A stretch of 5,493 nucleotides of DNA, taken from NCBI GenBank assembly GCA_005877185.1, contig VBPQ01000086.1:1-5493 (forward strand), in the 5' to 3' direction. A model generated the notes under the pieces. The model was not told where the DNA came from. It saw nothing but the letters and a program-made list of their open reading frames with translations, and ran no database searches. The stretch comes from Nitrososphaerota archaeon (GTDB lineage Archaea > Thermoproteota > Nitrososphaeria > Nitrososphaerales > Gagatemarchaeaceae). A program made the translations under genes and the position numbers. Each line of letters begins with the position of its first letter. Position 1 is the first letter of the stretch. Positions 1 through 3,875 of this stretch are shown piece by piece.

Positions 1-141
1 AAGTGCCGTTGTATAGACCATCACCTCTCCGACGTTGAAGTAGCCACCGGTCGCCGCTATGTACGCGTTGATCGCCATTGTGGCGACCGCGACGAAAGCG
101 GTAAAGACGGCGGCGCCTGCTACCCTCCTTAGGTCAGCCAC
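1..141 (-). CDS. ECF transporter S component, N-terminal 47 residues (truncated by window edge)
   Basis: This is the 5' end of a gene that runs off the left edge. It starts at a GTG (139-141) and stays open to base 1. The 47 visible residues begin MADLRRVAGAAVFTAFVAVA, a short basic N-terminus followed by a first membrane helix. The helix contains an AxxxA pattern (A11-VFT-A15), as in helix 1 of ECF S components, where it contacts the T component. The following segment, GGYFNVGEVMVYTTAL (residues 32-47), matches the GGYFN(L/V)G(D/E)-x-x-(V/I)Y pattern I associate with S components of energy-coupling-factor vitamin importers. From family knowledge, such proteins bind a vitamin or related micronutrient in the membrane and work with EcfT and EcfA ATPases; the substrate cannot be told from this fragment. 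The GTG is supported by a strong TATA box centred 26-27 nt upstream, which implies a leaderless mRNA. The AGGAGG at codons 5-6 lies inside the gene and is not a ribosome-binding site for this start. Confidence 0.8.
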   Translation of the reverse strand, partial: MADLRRVAGAAVFTAFVAVATMAINAYIAATGGYFNVGEVMVYTTAL

Positions 142-163
142 GTAACGCGGAAAATTCGGCTGA

Positions 164-171
164 ATATATAA
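164..171 (-). promoter_or_regulatory. TATA box of the ECF S-component gene
   Basis: On the minus strand the sequence reads CTTATATATTCA, with the core TTATATAT at 164-171. Its centre (about 167.5) is 26-27 nt upstream of the first base of the GTG start at 141. That is the standard archaeal TATA-to-transcription-start distance, so the transcript should begin at the start codon. The box fills most of the 52-nt gap behind the SpoIIM-family gene and gives this gene its own promoter. Confidence 0.75.
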
Positions 172-193
172 GTCGCAGCCTATCTATAGGTCT

Positions 194-955
194 TCACAGC
201 GGGTTGGTGGGAGCGACCTGCCCCTGGCGAGTATGAACCCTGCGGAGCCAGACCCAGATAACGACGATGCCGATGGCGATCGGGACCCAGAGAACGAGCG
301 TAAGGAACGTCTCAGAGGTGACAATCTCTATGGTCTCCGTCGCGGCTGCAACGAAGAGGATGGCGCCGGCGATCAAGACCTCCTGGGCGTAGACCCTGAT
401 CTCTGCCCTTAGCCGCTTCTTTATCCCAGCCCAGACGAGCATCACACTAGCCGTCACTGCCACCGCGTAGCCCGCGAACTCTATCAGCGCATGGGGAAAC
501 ACGAAGGTCACCGCGCCAAGAATGAGTGGGGGCACGGGAGGGTTCGACGATACCGCGAAAGCCTGCAGGACTTCGCCAGTATAGAAGATCGAGTAGCCTA
601 GGAAAACCGGCCCGACGAAGGGGATTGCCTCGATCAATGCGATGCGAACGTTGTTCAAGAAGATCCCATAGAACATATCGAGCGGCCCCCCGCCGTTGAC
701 GGACTGGACGAGCTGCTGCCCCTCCGTATAGAGCGACTGCTGCTGCGTGGGGTCCAGAGGGAAGGCCATTGCCATGAAGAAGATGGTGAGCTCGATCAAC
801 AGGACAGCGAGAAAGAGGAGAACTCTCCTTGACCCGAAGCGTTCACCGAGGAGATTATTCCGTTGCCGTTCTTGCTGTTGAGGCTGTTGCTGCTGTTGAG
901 GCTCTTGAGGCTCTTGCTCCTCCGGCATTCCTGCCTCCCGAGCGCTCTGGGACAT
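194..955 (-). CDS. SpoIIM/DUF95 family integral membrane protein
   Basis: A 253-residue membrane protein. Residues 1-40 are hydrophilic with a Glu/Gln/Pro tract at about 12-32. Hydrophobic segments follow at about 44-65, 104-124, 142-175 (probably two helices), 192-207 and 216-237, and the tail is basic (WLRRVHTRQG). The family call rests on FLNNVRIALIEAIPFVGPVF (residues 99-118) and FPHALIEFAGYAVAV (153-167). These correspond to the 'NN...A......G' and 'PH(G/A)xxE' signatures of the SpoIIM/DUF95 family. In Bacillus, SpoIIM belongs to the engulfment machinery; archaeal homologues are common, do not sporulate and have no settled function, so the name should not be read as a role. The ATG at 955 is preferred to the Met at codon 10 because a TATA box lies 26-27 nt upstream of it. 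The gene ends at TGA (194-196), 52 nt before the ECF S-component start. The adjacency may be meaningful, but both genes have their own promoter. Confidence 0.9.
   Translation of the reverse strand: MSQSAREAGMPEEQEPQEPQQQQQPQQQERQRNNLLGERFGSRRVLLFLAVLLIELTIFFMAMAFPLDPTQQQSLYTEGQQLVQSVNGGGPLDMFYGIFLNNVRIALIEAIPFVGPVFLGYSIFYTGEVLQAFAVSSNPPVPPLILGAVTFVFPHALIEFAGYAVAVTASVMLVWAGIKKRLRAEIRVYAQEVLIAGAILFVAAATETIEIVTSETFLTLVLWVPIAIGIVVIWVWLRRVHTRQGQVAPTNPL
866..922 (-). repeat. Low-complexity Gln/Glu/Pro codon repeat in the SpoIIM-family N-terminus
   Basis: Short direct repeats are visible on the plus strand, such as TTGAGGCTGTTG followed by TTGAGGCTCTTGAGGCTCTTG. On the minus strand they encode the EQEPQEPQQQQQPQQQ tract at about residues 13-28. 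The mix of CAA and CAG codons interrupted by GAG and CCT resembles microsatellite-like expansion. The tail precedes the first membrane helix, is probably disordered, and its length is likely to vary among relatives. Confidence 0.6.
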
Positions 956-1273
956 TATTCTTACGCTGCGATCTTTGGTATAATTGGATTATGGAGTCGG
1001 CTTCTGTCTGATCCTCAGGATCTAGAGGTAAGAACGGAGGTCTGGCGATTCATTCATCTTGCTGCTGACGTTCAAGGTGGGCCCGTCTGATGTCGAGAGC
1101 TCTTGGGTGAGAGATTGTATCGTGGGGTGGAAAGCGATCGGCTGCTCTGGCGAGAAAAGTACTCCCAACCGAGAGTTACTGATCTCACGGACTTCAATCC
1201 AACCCAACTCCGGCGCTGATTTCGCAGTTGCCTGGATGCTATTTAGAGCTGGTGCTCCGCTTACCATCGAGAA
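956..1273. other. 318-nt intergenic region without a convincing gene
   Basis: The region lies between the SpoIIM-family start and the end of the winged-helix gene. It holds the SpoIIM TATA box (978-985) and a 13-bp palindrome, GATCCT-C-AGGATC (1010-1022), 24 bp upstream of that box. It also holds overlapping small open frames on both strands: minus 1022-1267 (81 codons, or 61 codons from TTG 1207) and plus 1059-1277 (72 codons from TTG). Third-position GC is similar in the two frames by hand count, roughly 61-64%, so it does not separate them. Neither frame shows a recognisable motif or a clear ribosome-binding site. A CTAAATAG element on the minus strand at 1239-1246 resembles a TATA box and could drive a short transcript. 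I saw no tRNA, rRNA or CRISPR structure. Confidence 0.6.
978..985 (-). promoter_or_regulatory. TATA box of the SpoIIM-family gene
   Basis: The minus strand reads CCAATTATACCA, with the core AATTATAC at 978-985 centred 26-27 nt upstream of the ATG at 955. As with the ECF S-component gene, this predicts transcription starting at the initiator codon. The element is nearly symmetrical (plus strand GTATAATT), so weak activity in the opposite direction is possible, but no gene lies there. Confidence 0.72.
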
Positions 1274-2182
1274 CTAGAGCTGCCCCTCGAAGTCCCCTCT
1301 AACAAGCTCAACCTGATTTTGAGTCCCCAGCTTCGAGATCTTCACAAAGCCCAGCCTCTCCAACCTCTTGGCCTGCCGCCAGGCGCTTGTTCGTGGGAGA
1401 GAGAAGTGTTCCCTGATCTCGGCCTCGATGGCCCTCCCTCCCTTCTCCTTCACGAAACGCAGAATCTCCCTGTCATCGAACCTGAGTGCCGAACTCATGC
1501 CTCCTCCCAGCTTTCCTCTCTTCAGGAGAACGGCGATAGTACCGACCACACCGACCGAGCCGACGATGGCAGCGATGGCGAGCGGAGAATCGAGTGTCGT
1601 GGACGGGGTGGCATTGGTAGAGCTGGACTTTGTTGAAGTAGAAGTCGTTAGGGGTAGGCCGTAGCTGATCTGCCAGGAGCCCTCTGCGAGTACAAGCATA
1701 GGGTCGCCATTCGATGTCGACAGAGAGGTCGGAGTGCCCGAGAATGACAGAATAGTCGACTGAAACGGCAGGATCAGTGACATGTTGGAGGGAGCATAAA
1801 ACTTCAAGTCCCAGACTGCTCCCTGCTTGCTCGTTAGCGCATTGGTCTCGTACGTCAGCACAACTCTGGTAGCGCCCAAGGTGTAGAGCGTGATGTTTCC
1901 TCCATTGATGGAGTAAGAAAGAGGAGACCCGTCCTTGTTGACGGCCAAGACGTCCGCCACCTGCTTCGAGAAAAGAGGAAGGCCCAGCGACGTAACGTTC
2001 TGCGGAAGAAGAAGGGTCTGGTTCACGCCCGCGGAGCCGTCGCTGAAGACGGAAAGTCTCGTTGACATTACGAATTGAGTGTACCCCGCCGCGCCACCCG
2101 CTTGTGCGTGGGCTGAGCCGGCCAGACCAATAAGAAGAAGAAGGGATATAGTACGTCCCATCAGGTACTGTGACGATTTCAA
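1274..2182 (-). CDS. Membrane-anchored winged-helix protein with extracellular N-terminal domain
   Basis: A 302-residue protein with a clear three-part layout. Residues 1-26 form a signal peptide (hydrophobic TISLLLLIGLAGSA, AHA/Q cleavage). Residues 27-180 form a beta-rich extracellular domain with sequons N54, N62, N96 and N133, then a Ser/Thr-rich linker (about 180-198). A single membrane helix spans about 199-221 and is followed by KRGK, which fits a cytoplasmic C-terminus. Residues 234-296 form a winged helix: FDDREILRFVKEKGG, then a recognition helix around PRTSAWRQAKRLERLGFV (263-280), then a wing. From memory, the architecture matches an archaeal family of one-TM HTH proteins (DUF7345/DUF7343-type domains); no ligand or target is known to me. 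The role as a one-component transmembrane regulator is inferred. The start is either TTG 2182 or ATG 2161 (codon 8). An in-frame TAG at 2186-2188 rules out anything longer. A purine-rich GGAGGGGAGAAGG lies 8-20 nt before the TTG. Both starts keep the signal peptide. Confidence 0.87.
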   Translation of the reverse strand: MKSSQYLMGRTISLLLLIGLAGSAHAQAGGAAGYTQFVMSTRLSVFSDGSAGVNQTLLLPQNVTSLGLPLFSKQVADVLAVNKDGSPLSYSINGGNITLYTLGATRVVLTYETNALTSKQGAVWDLKFYAPSNMSLILPFQSTILSFSGTPTSLSTSNGDPMLVLAEGSWQISYGLPLTTSTSTKSSSTNATPSTTLDSPLAIAAIVGSVGVVGTIAVLLKRGKLGGGMSSALRFDDREILRFVKEKGGRAIEAEIREHFSLPRTSAWRQAKRLERLGFVKISKLGTQNQVELVRGDFEGQL

Positions 2183-2405
2183 AAGCTAATCCTTCTCCCC
2201 TCCTCGGAAGAATAAGCCTTGTGAATTTCCAGTCCAGATTAGCGATTGCTCCTTGGAATGAGCCGCTACGGAACCGGCCGAAGCGACACGCCTCGACTCC
2301 CAAACTCAGGAGAGCTAATTTACGACAAGCTGCGCAAGAGAAATGGAAGAAAGGTTCAAGGACGGAATGACCCTCTGGGTATTCCCCGATCTTCGTTCGC
2401 AACCG
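2183..2405. other. 223-nt gap upstream of the winged-helix gene
   Basis: The gap separates the stop of the helical secreted protein (2406) from the winged-helix start. It is long enough for independent transcription. On the minus strand it holds the TATA-like GCTTATTC (2210-2217) and the purine-rich tract at about 2190-2206. On the plus strand it holds two similar 10-mers, GGAATGAGCC (2255-2264) and GGAACCGGCC (2270-2279). The pyrimidine-rich minus-strand stretch CCTTTCTTCCATTTCTCTT (about 2336-2354) could help end transcription of the upstream gene, but it lacks a proper T-run. No convincing gene lies here. Confidence 0.55.
2210..2217 (-). promoter_or_regulatory. Possible TATA-like element of the winged-helix gene
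   Basis: The minus strand reads AAGGCTTATTCTT, and the GCTTATTC core is centred about 31 nt before TTG 2182. That would give a transcript start about 5 nt before the TTG. The match to the consensus is weak and the purine-rich tract lies between the element and the start, so an SD-led transcript from further upstream is an alternative. Confidence 0.3.
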
Positions 2406-3557
2406 CTAGGTGCCGCTCTGGATTTCTTGTAGGGCCTGCTGCATCAGCTGGACGGCCTGCTCGGCCTGCTGCTGCCCCGCGCTGAAGTTACCCGAGGAGA
2501 AGGACTGGACCGCTGCATCAAGAAGCGACTTCGCCTGAGCCAGTTGGCTCTGTACCTGCTGGCTGATAGACGGGCTCAGGTTCGCATTCTGAGCCATCTG
2601 CTGAAGCTGCGTGAGCTTCGGCTCGATGACGGTCTGGATGTACTGTGCAAAGACAGAGCCCCTGACCTCATGGGCGACCTGCTGCATGAGCTGCATTGCC
2701 TGCTGTGCGTCATTTACCCCCAGGTCAAAGTTGCCCGATTGGAACGCCTGGATTGCGCTGGTGAGCAGGGACTGCGCCTGGTCGAGCTGTGGCTGGTACT
2801 GCTGAGAGGCCGAGGAACTCAGGTTGCCGACCACGTCCCTAAGCTTCGAGAGCTGCTTCTCAAGGAGGTTCTGGATGTAGTAAACCGCCACCTGGGCTCG
2901 GTAGGCATTCGCGAGCTGGTTGATGTCAGCGTAGACGGCTGACATGTGTTGCATCGCATCCTTGACGAGGCCGACTATGCTGGTTATGTTCGCATCGTTT
3001 GACCTTAGCAGCGACGATGCCTGGGCAAGATCCGAGGTAGCGGCTGAAAGGTTGCTCTTCCCGTCCGAGCACGTGGTCGTCGGGGCGTTCGTGGCGCTGC
3101 AGAGCTTCGTCAGAACTGTCTGAAGCTGGGCCGTCCTGTTCTCCGCTCGCTGAATAGCGTACTTCAAGTACTCGACTTGGTCGGCCGTCGAGCTCTGGAA
3201 GGAACTCGCGAGCGCTGACTGCACGGACTGCACCGCGGCCCTGTAGTCACTCATCGCACCCAGCGCATCTTTGATGGCGAGGGTAGCGTTTGTGCTCACC
3301 TCACTCTGCGCCTGTGAGAGCAGGGGGTCACCCTGCGTGATGAGAGACTCCGCCCTAGTCGTGTTGACTTGGTGCTGCTGGGCTATGCCAACGAGCTGTT
3401 TGGCGTAACTCCGGGCTGCCTGCGCGACTTGGATGATTGCCACAGCCTTCTCCGTCAGAGTTGACTGGCTCGTCTGTGCGAAGACGGGCATGAGACCGAG
3501 CAGCAGCAGTGATAACACCGCTGCACTCGCGATCGTGGTGCGTCTTTTCGACATCAT
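2406..3557 (-). CDS. Secreted Gln-rich helical protein with about four degenerate ~75-80-residue units
   Basis: 383 residues from ATG 3557. The N-terminus MMSKRRTTIASAAVLSLLLL is a textbook signal peptide (KRR, hydrophobic core, cleavage after VFA at about residue 27). The rest is almost entirely predicted helix rich in Gln, Ala, Ser and Leu, with no second membrane segment, so it is probably exported to the cell surface or medium. Two C-terminal units align well: 226-300 and 305-382 share 'YIQ..(L/I)E..L..L', 'Q..LDQAQSLL..AIQ.F.SGNF', 'QA(M/V)QLMQQ'. Residues about 36-112 and 128-212 look like diverged copies. C153 and C163 form the only Cys pair and could make a disulfide-closed loop. Eight N-x-S/T sequons (N65, N90, N140, N169, N190, N245, N326, N357) suggest glycosylation. 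The family is unknown to me; an extracellular coiled-coil, S-layer-associated or adhesive role is a guess. The frame stays open to 3704, but the signal peptide and the TATA box favour 3557 (or the adjacent ATG 3554). Confidence 0.86.
   Translation of the reverse strand: MMSKRRTTIASAAVLSLLLLGLMPVFAQTSQSTLTEKAVAIIQVAQAARSYAKQLVGIAQQHQVNTTRAESLITQGDPLLSQAQSEVSTNATLAIKDALGAMSDYRAAVQSVQSALASSFQSSTADQVEYLKYAIQRAENRTAQLQTVLTKLCSATNAPTTTCSDGKSNLSAATSDLAQASSLLRSNDANITSIVGLVKDAMQHMSAVYADINQLANAYRAQVAVYYIQNLLEKQLSKLRDVVGNLSSSASQQYQPQLDQAQSLLTSAIQAFQSGNFDLGVNDAQQAMQLMQQVAHEVRGSVFAQYIQTVIEPKLTQLQQMAQNANLSPSISQQVQSQLAQAKSLLDAAVQSFSSGNFSAGQQQAEQAVQLMQQALQEIQSGT
2412..2882 (-). repeat. Tandem ~77-residue duplication in the helical secreted protein
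   Basis: Two adjacent copies lie at 2658-2882 (residues 226-300) and 2412-2645 (residues 305-382). Shared positions include YIQ near the start of each copy, then Q-LxQA(Q/K)SLL, a SGNF turn, and QA-QLMQQ near the end. The copies differ at many positions, so this is an old intragenic duplication and not a recent perfect repeat. Confidence 0.75.
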
Positions 3558-3580
3558 ACCGTATGCTATCGTGGGCTTTC

Positions 3581-3588
3581 TGTAAAAG
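3581..3588 (-). promoter_or_regulatory. TATA-like box of the helical secreted protein gene
   Basis: The minus strand reads TTCCTTTTACAG. The TTTTACA core (3581-3587) is centred 27 nt upstream of the ATG at 3557, the same geometry as the two promoters on the left of the window. This is the main sequence argument for 3557 as the start over 3599 or 3704. Confidence 0.6.
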
Positions 3589-3605
3589 GAACCCGCCATG
3601 GAATA

Positions 3606-3632
3606 CGCGTTCCGTGTTCCACCGCGTTCCGT
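3606..3632 (-). repeat. Triplet of GGAAC motifs, candidate operator
   Basis: On the minus strand the stretch reads ACGGAACGCG, then TGGAACACG, then CGGAACGCG. On the plus strand CGCGTTCCGT occurs at 3606-3615 and again at 3623-3632 as an exact 10-bp direct repeat 17 bp apart, with a third GTTCC between them. The cluster ends about 18 bp upstream of the TATA-like box of the helical protein gene, where an archaeal activator or regulator would bind. Confidence 0.5.
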
Positions 3633-3809
3633 TTGAAGCGAAACGAGGGCTAAGGCTTGATTGGAAAACTGGGCCTGAAATCTGTCCAAGGGCGGAGGTC
3701 GCACTCCACGCCAGACCCCAGTTCATCTTCTCAGGCTAGACGCGGCATGGCTCGCCTCTCCTACTAGTTAACGCCGCCTAAGACCCGAAAGACAGTGCTC
3801 ATCTGCTTC

Positions 3810-3819
3810 AACAATTGTT
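3810..3819. promoter_or_regulatory. 10-bp palindrome upstream of the plus-strand TATA box
   Basis: AACAATTGTT is a perfect inverted repeat 21 bp upstream of the CATATAAG box. Its position suits a dimeric DNA-binding protein. At only 10 bp and AT-rich it could occur by chance, so the operator call is tentative. Confidence 0.3.
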
Positions 3820-3840
3820 CTATTAGTTTCACTGGTTTCC

Positions 3841-3848
3841 CATATAAG
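3841..3848 (+). promoter_or_regulatory. TATA box of the secreted beta-repeat protein gene
   Basis: The sequence CCCATATAAGCG has its core CATATAAG at 3841-3848. It predicts a transcript start at about 3871, only 5 nt before the GTG at 3876 and 8 nt before the second GTG at 3879. The box lies inside the longest open frame, downstream of its ATG at 3795, which argues that the ATG at 3795 is not used. Confidence 0.68.
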
Positions 3849-3875
3849 CGTCTCAAGGTTCAAGAAACGGGATCG

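Larger units (their letters stand above)
3558..3875. promoter_or_regulatory. Divergent promoter region between the two secreted-protein genes
   Basis: About 318 nt separate the two divergent starts. On the left side are the minus-strand TATA-like TTTTACA (3581-3587) and, just behind it, three GGAAC motifs (3610-3632). On the right side are the plus-strand TATA box CATATAAG (3841-3848) and the perfect palindrome AACAATTGTT (3810-3819), 21 bp upstream of it. Bases 3640-3790 show no gene, no RNA fold I could recognise and no repeat. The N-terminal extensions open in both directions (minus to 3704, plus from 3795) lack protein features and contain the promoters, so I treat them as non-coding. Confidence 0.6.

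Noticed and set aside
194..955. Reading the SpoIIM homology as evidence for a spore-forming bacterium
   Set aside because: DUF95 proteins are widespread in non-sporulating archaea, and the TATA boxes and near-absence of Shine-Dalgarno sites point to an archaeon.
829..1090. Plus-strand frames antisense to the SpoIIM N-terminus, including a Leu/Arg-rich stretch
   Set aside because: The Leu-rich run is simply the antisense of the Gln/Glu tract and does not represent a membrane protein.
1319..1664. Two plus-strand frames antisense to the winged-helix gene
   Set aside because: Both overlap the DNA-binding and membrane-helix coding region, lack promoters and show no recognisable protein features.
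1473..2402. A 309-codon minus-strand frame overlapping the winged-helix gene
   Set aside because: It is the same-strand alternative frame of a gene with a clear signal peptide, membrane helix and winged helix. Its translation is Arg/Ser-rich, without domains or hydrophobic pattern, typical of a GC-rich shadow frame.
2544..2942. A 132-codon plus-strand frame antisense to the helical secreted protein
   Set aside because: It lies over the repetitive Gln-rich coding sequence. Its Leu/Arg-rich translation is the complement of Gln/Ala codons, and no promoter precedes it.
3641..3790. Possible tRNA or small structured RNA in the divergent intergenic region
   Set aside because: There is no T-loop GTTCRANNC sequence, acceptor-stem pairing or anticodon arm. 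A GGTTCAAG at 3857-3864 resembles part of a T-arm but has no partner stem.
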